A stretch of 36,031 bases of DNA, taken from contig BFEA01000385.1 in NCBI GenBank assembly GCA_003427395.1, positions 768,728 through 804,758 on the forward strand. Reading direction: 5' to 3'. The notes beneath the pieces were generated by a model, which saw nothing but the letters and a program-made list of their open reading frames with translations, did no database searches and was not told where the DNA came from. This document shows, one piece after another, positions 11,013 to 22,027 of the stretch. This DNA comes from Chara braunii (lineage: Eukaryota > Streptophyta > Charophyceae > Charales > Characeae). The position numbers were made by a program, and so were the translations under genes. Position 1 is the first letter of the stretch, and each line of letters starts with the position of its first letter.

Positions 11013-11127
11013 ATGAGAGAGAGAGGGGGTAGGTAGACATCATAAAGAAGTGCGAGGACGTGGGAGAAGGTCGCGCAGGGATATGGTAACATTGCGGGAG
11101 AGAGGAGATCGTGGAAAAGTAGAGAAA

Positions 11128-11270
11128 GGAGAAGGAGGAAAGAGAGAGTATGGAGAAAGAAGAAGAAGAAGAAGAAGAAGAAGAAAAGAGGGAAGAAGAA
11201 GAAAAGAAAAGAGGAAGAAGAATAAGAAGAAGAAGGGGGAAAAGAAGAAGAGGGAAAGGACAAAGAGAAG
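11128..11270. repeat. GAA/AAG-rich purine tract
   Basis: Long purine-only sequence made of GAA, GGAAG and AAAAGA units. Apparent Arg/Lys-rich or Ser/Leu/Phe-rich frames here are composition artefacts. Confidence 0.85.
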
Positions 11271-12376
11271 ACGAAGGGCTGACCTCATGCTACTTTCATC
11301 GATAGGATGAGCAAAATGGTATGGATTTGTCGCAAGATCATGGTAATATACACTACTACATCTACTCATGTGTGTGAGAGTGTGTGTGTGAATCGTAGCT
11401 AGTTTTACAGTATTGCCATCAATAAGATAATCAAAAATCGAATGAATCTGTCGCTTAAATATAGGAGTATACATTGGCATTACTACGTACATGTGTGCAC
11501 ACGTATGTATATGTGTGTGTGTAGCGCGCGATTGTCGTACGATGCTTCCATCGATAGGATGAGGTAAATTGAATGCATCTACAGCTACGACACATAAATC
11601 TATACTACTACGTGTGTGTGAGTGCGCACAAGTGTATATAATTGTGTGCGCGTCGATCACCGCTGGTCATTTCGTACTTCCATCGATAGAATGAGTTAGA
11701 TCGATTGAATCTATCACTATAATATGGAAAAATACCCCGTCATACTTGTTTGTTGGTTGTGTGTGTATGTGTGAGGGTGCATGCAAGTGCATGTGTGTGA
11801 GTGTGCACATGTCTGTGTTCGTGTGAGTGTGTTGGTGTGAGTGAGTGTGTGTGTGTTGGTGTGGCGAACGACCAATCTCACACTTCTTTCACTAATAGAA
11901 TGAGCTACATTGAATGAAACTCTCACAACAACACAAAAATCTATACTACTACTACGTGTATACGCGTGTGCAAGTGCGCACGTGTGTGTATGAGTGAGAG
12001 AGAGAGAGGGAGAAGGATGATGATGAAGATGATGTAAGGGCACATACTTGGTATTGGTGATGTTCTGCATTTGAGCAAACATCTTCAAGTACTTCGTAGG
12101 TTGCTGACATCAACGGTTGCGTTGTTAATTAGTAGGCAGATTGTAGCTGTGTGGAAAGTACGCTGAGCGTCGAGCGCCAAGTAGGGAGAAGGGGCTGGAC
12201 CCTTGTGTTGGTGGTGGCAAGAGCAAACTCTCATTGACATTTGGTTTTCAGTGTTACGATTCTCCATTGGTGTTATATTGGTGTGATGCTGCTTTTTTGA
12301 CACTGTGATACATTCTGCCTTTCAATGTAATTGTGCAATCTGGATATTGCTATCTCGCTGTTGCTAATTTTTCTTG

Positions 12377-12445
<69 letters not shown>

Positions 12446-12450
12446 CCTTG

Positions 12451-12487
<37 letters not shown>
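12377..12487. repeat. (ATT)n microsatellite with one interruption
   Basis: ATT trinucleotides interrupted near 12446-12455 by CCTTGC, then continuing. More T/A-rich repeats follow to about 12548. Poly-Ile frames here are not genes. Confidence 0.96.
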
Positions 12488-12488
<1 letters not shown>

Positions 12489-12559
12489 GCAGTATTGTTC
12501 ATATTTTTATTTTATTTTTGTTTTTATTTATTATTATTATTATTTTATCCTAGCAAGAT

Positions 12560-13244
12560 AGCGGCTATGTGAGTTTTGAAGGAAAGACCGAGAAGGACGG
12601 AAGCAAAGACTGCGTGAAGAAGGAGAACACCATTGGGAAGAAGATGAACACCGCAAATAGAGAGAATGAATACAGCAGGAAAGGAGATGGACGTAGGAAA
12701 AGAAGAAGAAGAAGAGGTAGGAGGAAAACGAGGAGAAGGAGAGAGAGAGAGAAGAAGTGGAAGGAAGGGAAAGTGAGGGTAAGAAAGATCTTACCTGCGC
12801 AGGCTGTGCGCGAAGGTGGTGGACAAGCAGATCAGGCATGAAATAGAATGTGTGACAAGGCAAATGTGAAGGTGCGAGCAGGCACGAAGAGGAAGAAACG
12901 TGAAGAAAAGAAAAAAGGGGTGCACAGTCAGAAAGGGAATCACACGAGAAAGGAAAGAGAGGCAGATAAACAGAAAAACAAGACAGACAAAACAAAAAGA
13001 CAAACAAGACAGGCAAACAAGACAGATAAAACAGGATAGATGGACACAGACTGACAAAACAGACACAGATAGACGAAACAGTGACACACAAGCAGGCACA
13101 GTGACACACACACAGGCAAAAGTGACACACACACAGATAAAGTGGCACAGGCACAGTGACGCAGATATACAAGTGACACTAGTACACAGTGGCATATACA
13201 CAGTGATACAGATTTACAGTGACACAGAGCAAAAGACACATACA

Positions 13245-13248
<4 letters not shown>
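12560..13248. other. Purine-rich and ACAGACA-rich low-complexity DNA
   Basis: 12600-12780 is GAAGAA-rich. 12960-13230 consists of degenerate GACAGACAAA and CACAGTGACACA words. A minus-strand donor-like sequence (exon side CAG at 12795, intron side GTAAGA) lies at 12790-12797. No protein domain is recognisable. Confidence 0.6.

Positions 13249-13317
<69 letters not shown>
13249..13317. repeat. (GA)n microsatellite
   Basis: About 69 bases of GA dinucleotides. Confidence 0.97.
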
Positions 13318-13319
<2 letters not shown>

Positions 13320-14220
13320 AGAGATAGAGAGAAACAGGAGAGAGATACTTACCTGGTGTATGCGAGTGGTAGGCTATGGTGTAGCATCATGTACATTTGG
13401 TTTCCAAAGTGTAAGTGAGCTTGTTGCGTGTTGCGGTTGTCGGGGTTTTCCAATGTTGTGATGATGGTTGTGGATTGTTTGCGTTCACCCTCGCTCATCC
13501 TCTTGCTATGTTTGGCGCTGGATCACCAGCGGCGGACCAGCTGGCGATCACCTGCAGGCGGTGGAGACAGTGATGCGGGTGACCGCTGCTGTGCATCCGC
13601 TACTTAGTGTTTTTATTTGGTCGCCCGTAGGCCGTTACTTCTGCATCAGGGCGGTGAAATCCCGAGACATAATGCACCTTGTTTTGACTGTACCAAACCT
13701 GAAAATTAGGTAGTATACAATTGTTATTATTATATTATTATTATTATTTTTATTGTTGTTGTTGTTGTAACCAGACTTGCCTTCTTCGACGTCCAGCATG
13801 CATGCAAACAGATGATGGACAAGCTAGCGACTTGCACCCATACAAACTCAGAAATCATGGAGCCAAAAATACAGATCAGATTTAAACTGGTCTCGATCGG
13901 CTATGACCCATCACTGTACTTCCATCAACCTGTATACACACACACAGAAAGATAGAAACAGATAGAAAACAAGCAAAAGACAAACAAACAGACAGACATA
14001 GACGAACAAACAGACAGACATGGACCAACAGAACAGACAGACATGGACGAATAAACACAGACATAACTATACAGATAGACAGACAATAGACAAACAATAG
14101 ACATACAGACATACAGACAGACAAACACGGAGAAAGAGACAGAGAGAGAAAGGGGGAGAGACGAAGAGAAAGGAAATAAAAAAACTTACCTGGTCTCCGC
14201 CGACTGTCGACCCTGAGTGC
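13318..14220. other. No gene supported
   Basis: Includes minus-strand GTAAGT donor-like sites at 13347-13352 and 14184-14189, ATT and GTT runs near 13725-13770, and an ACAGACAAACA-rich tract at 13935-14130. A short segment with GCATCCGCTACTTA near 13596 is shared with 10580. No reliable exon could be assembled. Confidence 0.35.

Positions 14221-14273
<53 letters not shown>
14221..14273. repeat. (ATT)n microsatellite
   Basis: About 53 bases of TTA/ATT trinucleotides. Confidence 0.97.
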
Positions 14274-15385
14274 GCGAGGGATGTGCCATCGCGGGCCCTT
14301 ATCAGACATGCACATGTTCTGAGCACCGGCCCTCATCAGACCTCGTGCCCGCCCTAAGTGAAGGGGGGTCTGAGTACCCACGAGAGGGGTTTGTCTTCGC
14401 ATCTTCTAACGTGGGTGTCGGACAGTTGTTGCACGCTAGCGGGTTGAAGTACGGTCTGCGTCTCTGGACTCTTCCAAGGGAAACAACTGCGTAAAGCAGT
14501 TGAGCCCATAACGTGGATAGTTGCGCCCTGAACACATGTAGTGTGAGGCCGACACATTGCGGAGTGGTCACGGGTTAATGAAGAAAAACAACCTTGTTGT
14601 TACATCTACCCGCAGGCCAATGCAGACGCGGCAACCGATCAGAGCCTGAATAATCCAGTGTGCCCAACTGTAAAGGGTTCAGGGCCTCAATTGTTGAAAC
14701 GAGCCTGGGCGCAGACGCTGGGACCCAGCCAGAAGCTACTAAGAACTTGCACCGCCAGACCCAGACAGTCCAGCGGCGGTCACACCTCCCATATAGGGAG
14801 GAGGCCAGACGGTTCAGGGAATTCTGGCCTAGACAGGCAATGCGAACACGCTGCTGCAAATGCGCTCAAGTGTCTGCATACGCTATTACAGGTTGGGATG
14901 CGCTCGTAGACACCGAGTAGTATGGGGTGCAGCAGTACAGCGGGCGCTAGCAGCTATATAGGGACTGCAGCACACAAGAAGGTGATGAACGGTGGTGTTC
15001 TTCAGGAAGGAGGCGCAATGTAAATTGAGAATAGTGATGAGAGGAGTCAAGAGTACGTACCTGATGTATGTGTGAGGTCGGCATTAGTGTTAATGTCATA
15101 TTGATCTTTAAAGTCGAGGTGAGACAGTTGCAAAAATGTGGGTAGGATAGATAGGATGAGTAGAAAGGGTTGGACACTGGCGCCAGACAATAAGAGAGAT
15201 AATGAATACTGCATTAAAGTGGATTCAGGGTCTGGACATTGACTCACGAGTTCACTGTATTGCTCTCATTTGAATAGGAATCTTAGTGCATTTCAAATCT
15301 CTACTCGTTACATGACTATCTGAACTTCTACATGTTTGACTGTAACTTAGATTTTTATGTATTGCGCTCACTCATATTCCTTGCA
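14274..15385. other. Complex, GC-richer sequence of unknown nature
   Basis: Unlike its surroundings, 14280-14980 has high sequence complexity and no microsatellite. It does not resemble rRNA or tRNA, and no long frame is open. It may be a retroelement remnant or a non-coding transcript region. A minus-strand donor-like GTACGT lies at 15055-15060. Confidence 0.35.
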
Positions 15386-15400
15386 TTATTATTATTAGTA

Positions 15401-15432
<32 letters not shown>

Positions 15433-15479
15433 TGTAGTAGTAATTATTATTATTATTATTATTATTATTATTGTTGTTA

Positions 15480-15538
<59 letters not shown>

Positions 15539-15545
15539 GTTACTA
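15386..15545. repeat. (ATT)n/(GTA)n compound microsatellite
   Basis: ATT units, then about 14 GTA-type units, then a longer run of ATT with a few GTT units. Confidence 0.96.
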
Positions 15546-15877
15546 TTACAATCAGGTATATGCATGTGAACTATGTGTCTGGCTAGAGTCATGATCGTCT
15601 TCGTGCACGCTGGCCTGGACCAAATCCAAGTGCACACAGGGTCATCTAGGCCGGAGGATGTGAGGTTGAAATGAAAAGGTAAAAAGAAGAAACGAAGGAA
15701 AGAAACAGGAAAAAGAATGAAGAAGAAAATAAGGAGAAAAAAGTTAAGAGAATGAGAAAGAGAGCGAAGACATGAAATAAAAAAACAAGCGAAGTCATTT
15801 TCTCATTCTCATCCTATACACCCTTATTTTTACTGACCCTTTGCTACTTTATAGTTTATTGATGTATGGATGTAGGA

Positions 15878-16141
15878 CGGGTGATAGGATAAGGCTCCAG
15901 TGTGAGGAACATCCTATTACTCGCCTCTACGTGTATACATATCTTAGATAGCTCGGTTGACAGACTAGAAGTGAGGTACCCCTGTGCAGACAATCCCATG
16001 GTCTGTCTAAGCGTGAACCACTTAGACCAAAACAAGTGGTAGGATACTCATGTCTGAGTCATCCTACTGCTCGATCGAATCCATACAGGCTAGTAAGTAT
16101 GAGATTAAGGTTTTTGTGGAGGTCTTCTTACTTCATACTTA
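15878..16141 (+). repeat. Hairpin family, cluster 1
   Basis: Unit 15878-15923 pairs CGGGTGATAGGAT with ATCCTATTACTCG (13 bp, two G-T pairs) around a CTCCAGTGTGAGGA apex. Unit 16033-16071 pairs AGTGGTAGGAT with ATCCTACTGCT and continues through ACTCA/TGAGT. Two plainer hairpins lie at 15987-16005 and 16094-16141 (9-bp perfect TAAGTATGA stem). See clusters 2 and 3 for the same design. Confidence 0.7.
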
Positions 16142-16305
16142 TATTTGATCGGATTATAATATAGTCCTCCGTTAGAATTGAAGTTCACATTGCTGTTACT
16201 TTATAGTAACAAGTTGGTTCGCCAACTCAACCCCCACCCACCTTTTACACCCACACTTTGCATCAACCTTTGCACTAAATGACATTTCTGATTTTCATAT
16301 CATTG

Positions 16306-16313
16306 TATAAAAG
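16306..16313 (+). promoter_or_regulatory. TATA box (possible LTR promoter)
   Basis: TATAAAAG in an AT-rich context, about 1 kb upstream of a tRNA-Asp-like primer-binding site. It fits the U3/R boundary of an LTR retrotransposon but has no independent support. Confidence 0.35.
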
Positions 16314-17289
16314 GGTCTGTATTTGGTCAAAAGAGGTCCTTGAATGACTGAGTCGAAACAGGAATGTTTGGCAGAGGGATTTGGAAGCAGAAGTGTAATG
16401 TGTGTGAAAGTGAATGAATGGTTGACTCTCTTAGGATTGCGAAATGCTTTTGTTTTGTCTGCAGGTCAGGAAGACGACCAACCACGTGCTATTCACTCAA
16501 CTCGCATTGCTTATGCTTTCCTGAGCCTCAACTCAGACATTTCGTCGACTTGTAACCTTTGTATATTTGGTTTGGATTTTCGACTTTTACACATTGATGT
16601 TGAATAGATTATGACAATTGACAAAGGCGAAAGAGCCTTATTCATATCATTTTTTCTTTGAAAGACCATGAGCCTATCTTTTATTTTTTATGCATATTTG
16701 ACAGGTCATGAACTTATTTTTATCTGTGTTCTTTGTTGAAAGGCCAAAAGCTATTGATTGTTTCTCTTTCAAAAGTCAAAGCTTCGTTCATTCTGACGTT
16801 TGCCTCTGTTTGTGTAAAAATGTAAAAGATATCTCTTTGTCTTTTAGTCTCAACCTTTGAATTGTATTTTTCATGTATGTATTGATTTGAAAAAACTTAA
16901 ATAGTTTATATAATTGGTCAAGTACAAGTAGGTCAGAGTAATGTATGCGCGAGAAATCGTCAATCGAGTCGACTTGAATAGTAAGTCGGTCCGGGAGATC
17001 AGCGCCCCGATGCCCAATACGTAAACGGGTCAATCTTAGGCGTTCAACTGCGAGTATACCTACGCTACGACGATCGAGAAAACGCCATCGGTCGACCTAC
17101 CTTTACAAAGACATGTAAAAACCTTCGCATGTGGGCAGGTAGCTCAGCAGGGATACGCCTACTAGAGGGTGGTTGACAGCCCCTCAGGTTGAGGTGAGTT
17201 GTACCTCGCGACGCCCCAACCTGTCGTGAGGCGTCGTGAGAGGTATAGCACACGCGCACGGTCGGAGTGGTGACTTGTTGTTCTTCAAG

Positions 17290-17295
17290 AATAAA
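17290..17295 (+). promoter_or_regulatory. AATAAA polyadenylation-type signal
   Basis: AATAAA lies 68 bases before the putative LTR end at 17360. It suits the R/U5 part of an LTR, by position only. Confidence 0.3.
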
Positions 17296-17362
17296 TCCTG
17301 CGTGACATGACCGTGAGGTTCAGCGCTCCCCAGCAGGGTGCGGGACCGCCGCGTACGACAGG

Positions 17363-17382
17363 TGGCACCGTTGCCGGGGATC
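17363..17382 (+). promoter_or_regulatory. Primer-binding site complementary to tRNA-Asp 3' end
   Basis: TGGCACCGTTGCCGGGGATC matches the reverse complement of the plant tRNA-Asp 3' end (including CCA) at 19 of 20 positions. The preceding sequence ends ...GACA plus a two-base gap, as expected at an LTR's CA end. tRNA-Asp priming is typical of Tat/Athila-type Ty3/gypsy elements. The mismatch at position 5 suggests an old copy. Confidence 0.65.
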
Positions 17383-17981
17383 TCGCTTTCCAACCGAGGT
17401 CCTCAGTGAATGAACTCGGGTTGGTAAGACGATGATCACGGCAAAACGACAACCTTTAAATAAGTATTATAGCTTATGATATATGAGTTGAAGTTACCAT
17501 TCGTTAGATATTAAAAATTTATATTTGGAGTCGTTCTGACAGTGTTGGTGGAAATCGCATTGTCCGGGACTTCAACTGGCTACGAACGTCCTTAAAGAAC
17601 GGGCTAGGGTATAGGAAGTTAGGAGTCTATGTCAAAGTTACAACTAGTGAATGTAATACTCTTACATAGTAGGTAAAAGTTAGGTTAACGATTTGAGGGA
17701 GATGTCTACGTATGCTGGATCCTTCCTTCTGTTTATATACTCAGGTTATTTGTATGTGTAGGCGCGTTTATCAACTTAAGTTGTTAAGAGGTTATTGACT
17801 CTAATTGACTCTCATAAATTCTGAAAGAGTTGAGGAGGAACGAACGCGTGACTATCTGTTCCATTTATTTTTAGCTAATGTATACTGACTTAAGTGAACT
17901 TTGCTTTCGTACTACTTTCCTTATCTGTATCTCCTTAGTCATGTATAAGTTGTAGGTTTATGACAAACTTTTGTTTCTTGT

Positions 17982-18326
17982 GTGATGGAGGCTCTCGTGG
18001 AGTCGTCACGTTGCTTGCATGAACTGACTGAGGTAAATGATGGGATACTCCCGTAAGAGTTACCTGTCATTCACCCGACTAAGTAATGATCTGGTGAAGT
18101 GTCTGTCTGACTTCGGCTTTGGTAACGGGAAGATGTCGTACGTTTTTTCTGTTACTTTACGGACTAGATCTAGATCTAAGAGATAATTCGATACTCCCGT
18201 GGGGTACAAGGCTTCTAGGCTAGGACGATTAACATAAGCAAAGGTAGTAGGAGACTCCCGTGGGGATCTCCTATCACCTATTAGACTAGATTGGAAGGGA
18301 ATTAAGTACTCACCGCGTGAGTACAG
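17982..18326 (+). repeat. Hairpin family, cluster 2 (CTCCCGTGGGG apex)
   Basis: Five units: 17982-18009, 18032-18074 (about 19-bp imperfect stem), 18192-18206 (TACTCC/GGGGTA), 18242-18279 (AGGTAGTAGGAGA pairing with TCTCCTATCACCT) and 18306-18324 (perfect GTACTCAC/GTGAGTAC). Stems differ in sequence between units but remain paired, while the apex stays near ACTCCCGTGGGG in most. An unrelated perfect hairpin (GTTTTAAC/GTTAAAAC) lies at 18545-18564. Confidence 0.72.
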
Positions 18327-19214
18327 TGAAAGTTTTACAAGTATGATGATACTTTATCCCCTGCTCCCTTCCCTGGTCTATCCTCAATATGCTTTGAATT
18401 TATTTTGATAGTTATAGCGTCACAATGGATCATAATAAGCTATGGCTAGAGTACATCGGAATACCAGGTCATAGCATCTGCTTCTCATGAGCACGTTATG
18501 TCTCCTCTAACTTTGGTTTGATGCGAGTCAAGGACAAACGAGGATGTTTTAACTGTTGTTAAAACAAAGTGTTGTTCCGAGCAAGTAAACAATTTTTTAT
18601 GGTTAGCTACCCAGCGAAAGAACTTTAAGTCATAAAGAGCAGGGAGAAAATAATCAACTCAATCTAACTTTGTTTATACTTATGTTTGAATTGTTCTCAT
18701 GCTAAATAAGCATAGTCATTCCCATTACTATCTCACACCTATATTGTTCCCGCCTGGTGTTGCTCACATCATGATTTTTTTAATCATATAGACGTATTGT
18801 GTTAACTAATGCAGTGTCTTGCACCATTATACCTGTTACTTATTAGCTTTTAGCTAATAGGCTTCCAAGTGTTACTTCACCTGCACATAAAAGATTCAGT
18901 CGTTATACCACCTAAGGAACACAAGTAAAAAATCGACTCAGAAAGGTGGAGTCGATAAAGAAAGTCCTTGGATAAGACTATTGACTTCACAAAAAGGAAG
19001 AGGAGGATTGAAGGGGGGAAATGAGAAAATGTAGAGAAGGAGATGATATGTGATTGTACGGTGATCAGGGCAACTAACCCAAGCATTCGACCTCTCTTGG
19101 TAAAGTGGCTTAGTATTGTTTTTTGTAAAAAATACTATATCGCTCCTCACCTTGCCCTTAGTCACTTTCCTGTGCTCATTCGGCAATACTCTACATTATT
19201 TACTACCCAAGGAA

Positions 19215-19694
19215 GGAATAGGAAGACTCCCGTAGGGTCATCATATTGCTTGTTTGGTTCTACACTAACAGCTATGATAGGATACTACAACAAAATGAGG
19301 TCCTCATACTTGTTTGTGTCTACTGACTCAATCCTAACTCGTCTAACTCTTAGAGTAGTAGGGTAGCTCCTGTGGGGCCATCCTATTACGCACTTAAGGA
19401 TAGACTGGGCACTGATCAAGGAGTAATAGGGGACTTCCATGAAGGTCAACTATTGCTAATTTGAACTCTGTATTGATCTTTGATAAGAGGGGGTCTGAAT
19501 TGTTGATGAATGTTGGAACAAGTGTTGGAAACGCCTCGAAAAAAACTTCTCAACTACTTGTTTTAACTGATAAAGGGATACTCTCATGCGAGTTATCCGG
19601 GCGTTTGCATAAGATTGTTTGAAATGATTGATTGCATAAGGACTGCATGGGTTTTGAAGTGTGGTTGAGTGCTCCCATAGGGCTACTCGACCAC
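19215..19694 (+). repeat. Hairpin family, cluster 3 (CTCCCGTGGGG apex)
   Basis: Units: 19215-19249, 19355-19389 (GTAGTAGGGT with GTC-type pairing to ATCCTATTAC), 19422-19457, 19573-19601 and 19661-19694 (GTGGTTGAGT pairing with ACTCGACCAC). Apex sequences are CTCCCGTAGGG, CTCCTGTGGGG, CTTCCATGAAGG, CTCTCATGCGAG and CTCCCATAGGG. A more degenerate unit may lie at 19277-19310. Confidence 0.72.
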
Positions 19695-20049
19695 TCGTTT
19701 GAGTAACCGTTTTGTCTGGAGTTGATCAAGTAGCAGGAGAATTGTCTAAAAGACAACCATAGTGGGTTAATGTGTTCTTTATCCTAACAAGACTTGAAGG
19801 CTAGTTATAATGAGGCTTGAATCTTTCTAAGTCACCTTCGAAAATATAAGAAGGATTGAACCTCCTTTATGTCTCATCAATACACCTAGGATTCTCAAAA
19901 ATTGTCTCGAGACTGTAGGATCGCTGACCCATGTCCCTGTTGGGGCTTCAGTCTGCCCCCTCAGGAGGCCTACCCAGTAATCCGGAATAACTGTAACTAT
20001 TGAAGTCATATTTGCCTCTACGTTATGCAGGCGTGACAAACGAAAACAT

Positions 20050-20781
20050 AAAACACTAGCGGATAACCAATCTACTTTATCATGGTCTCATATCTCTTTA
20101 ATCTTAATAACGCCCTTTTCCATCAAACTCTTGCGAAAACTACTTGTTCTTCTATGTGGAGTAAAGAGGAAATCGTTTGTTTGAGTAATCAGGGGGTTCT
20201 AAAAAATTATATGATTCAAGACCTCCAACTTAGTAGCTGGATGATTCCTCTTGCCAGGGAATAACTTATACCAAGCGTGCGAGATGCCCCGCCAAAATCT
20301 GGATTTTGATCTTCTGTTGGGAAAGGAAGGAATAATCATATATTTTCACATGTCATCATCCTTAGACAAACTCCATTATAATTTCATAATATACTAATCC
20401 AGAACAACCCTCAATTTGGTTATGTTTCCCCATGTGGCTGCAGTCACCCACTTGCACAACAGAGTCAGGTTTTGTTGCATCGGATCCAAAATTCTCAAGT
20501 CCCCATTCTCTCTAGAAGTTGCTATTGTGTCCCATGTAACTTTACCCCTTGATCTCTGAAGCCGCTAGTTTCCAAATGTATCGAGTTGCAACTCCCTTGA
20601 TCCTCCCATAGACACCTTTTCCCAGTCTATGAACCGTGAGTGAGAACCATAATATAAAGAAGCCTTTTGCTGATAACACCAAGACTCTCCCATATAGAGA
20701 TAACTTGTGACTGCGTACCCGTCAAGATATTATTGTCGTCATATTTTTCGCCAAGATGTCATCCTGCACAGCCGAACAATC
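20050..20781 (-). pseudogene. LINE ORF2 C-terminal region (broken)
   Basis: Minus-strand translation across frames gives fragments typical of the region after the L1 reverse transcriptase: DWEKVS, then GDLRILDPM followed by a leucine-rich KW segment. These resemble the W-x-K-V-C / GGL-I-D / N-ALL-KW pattern of plant L1 elements. Stops and frameshifts are frequent. The frame at 19827-20039 may be a further continuation. Confidence 0.6.
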
Positions 20782-21830
20782 TTACAAAGACAATTGTATA
20801 CCCAAAATACGATCCGCTGCATTAGCTGACACCTGCCGTATTCCCCAATTAACACATGGATTTTGGGAGGGAGGAAGAAAGTAAACAGACTTATCCCAAT
20901 TTATCGATGTCTCTGATAAAGAACAATAAGTATCAATAGTCATCTTAAGTGCACCGAACGATTCGGTTGTGTTCTCACTAGCTATGGTAAGGTCATCTGC
21001 AATCACTCCTCCCTTCGACTGAAAGGGGGGGGATAACTTCATACCCTTAATCCGTATACTACGTCTAATGTTGTTTTGAAAAACTTATAACTGAAGAACA
21101 AATAACAGGGAAACCAAAGGGCACCCTTGCTGCAGAGACCGAGTTAGCTCCAAGGGATCAGAAAGTCGACCGTTGACCATAACTACTGAAAAGGCGTGTT
21201 GATAACTAGCTTCTACCCACTTACAAACCCTCCTCCCAAATCCTAACGAAACTAAGGTCGTGTTAACAAAGTTCCACCCTACCTTATCGTAGGCCTTCTC
21301 CATATTTAAAAAAAAAATTGCAACCTCTTTGTTTTCCCCCCAATAATCTGCAGGGTCCGCATCATGGCAGCTATATTATCAAAGATAGACCTTCCTTTGA
21401 TAAATGCGCCCAACTCCCACCCTATCAAGTTTGGGAGTAGTGGTGTCAGCCTGAGAGCTAATGTTTTAGCGAGAAGTCTGTAAGTGACATTTAATACCGA
21501 GATTGGTCTTCAATTGCGGACCTCTCTCTTATCCCCTTTCTTATATAGTAAAGAAATTATTCCTTTTGTGAAATTACTGGGCAATTTTTCCGAGGTCTGC
21601 GATAGATTGTAAATTTTGCATAAAAGGGGGCAAAGGAGGCCCAACATGCTAAAAATAGTTTCACGGGGAGACCATCTAATCCGTGATACTTACCTTTCGC
21701 CATCTGTTTGGCTGCAACAAATAACTTTTGCTCATTGATGGGCTAGTCCAATTGAGCTTTTGCTGGGGCAGCAATGGTCTGTAGGGACTCATCCTATAAG
21801 TTAGAAAACTCACAAAGGTTATAGCTTGGG
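20782..21830 (-). pseudogene. LINE reverse transcriptase (broken)
   Basis: Conserved reverse transcriptase blocks are readable in order on the minus strand. They are a GKYHGLDGLP-like block near 21670-21720, a RPISVLNVTYRLLAKTLALR block near 21450-21520, and MEKAYDKVGWNF at 21303 with LGFGRRVCKWV and VNGRLSDP...RSLQQGCPL. The catalytic ADD follows at 20992-21000, then SINWDKS and RILGIQL. The usual F/Y before ADD is replaced by I. Stops and frameshifts separate the blocks, including one after the QGCPL block. The enzyme would copy LINE RNA at the target site; this copy cannot. Confidence 0.9.
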
Positions 21831-22027
21831 GGGTCTAAGGGCCTTTCTGGTGGAGACAATGTCCCTAAAATATTCTAATGTGTATGAACACATTCGTCCG
21901 CTATTGGCGCTGTTAGGGCGAAGGGGTGACCGCGTTCTCTCGTTAACGGTTTAGTCTGTTGTAGGATGAAGAATCTAAAATAAAATTTGGTCGTTCTATT
22001 ATAACCTATTATTATCCTAAGGTATAA

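Larger units (their letters stand above)
10873..11950 (+). repeat. Dispersed ~60-bp repeat family, cluster 2
   Basis: Copies begin near 10873, 11291, 11411, 11545, 11675 and 11883, with spacings of about 120-134 bp among the middle ones. Each has the CATCGATAGGATGAG core and a CGC-AGAACATG tail, followed by a TG-rich stretch. The result is a degenerate higher-order array of core plus GT-rich spacer. The whole array is non-coding on both strands by frame inconsistency. Confidence 0.8.
15880..19826 (+). mobile_element. Probable decayed Ty3/gypsy-type LTR retrotransposon fragment
   Basis: This block is more AT-rich than its neighbours and free of microsatellites. It contains a TATA box, an AATAAA and a tRNA-Asp primer-binding site in the order expected of a plus-strand 5' LTR followed by a leader. 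No gag, protease, reverse transcriptase or integrase reading frame is visible downstream, so any body is non-coding, lost, or interrupted by the neighbouring LINE. LTR boundaries, target duplication and a 3' LTR were not found, so the coordinates are approximate. The hairpin clusters occur both before and after the primer-binding site. Confidence 0.4.

Noticed and set aside
11040-11660. 206-codon minus-strand frame with recurring HPIDGS-like peptides
   Set aside because: Made of the 60-bp repeat and TG/GAA tracts. The repeat falls in different frames in different copies, so the reading frame is not selected.
12540-13201. 210- and 136-codon minus-strand Cys/Leu/Ser-rich frames
   Set aside because: Low-complexity ACAGACA and GAAGAA sequence read backwards; no domain or splice context.
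14300-14345. Minus-strand CTGATGAG as a third hammerhead
   Set aside because: No stem II followed directly by GAA, and no stem III partner; core not complete.
15395-15637. Poly-Asn and poly-Ile frames
   Set aside because: Translations of the ATT/GTA microsatellite.
17131-17200. GGGCAGGTAGCTCAGCAGGG as a tRNA 5' half
   Set aside because: The D-stem does not close and no T-loop follows; it is part of the putative LTR region.
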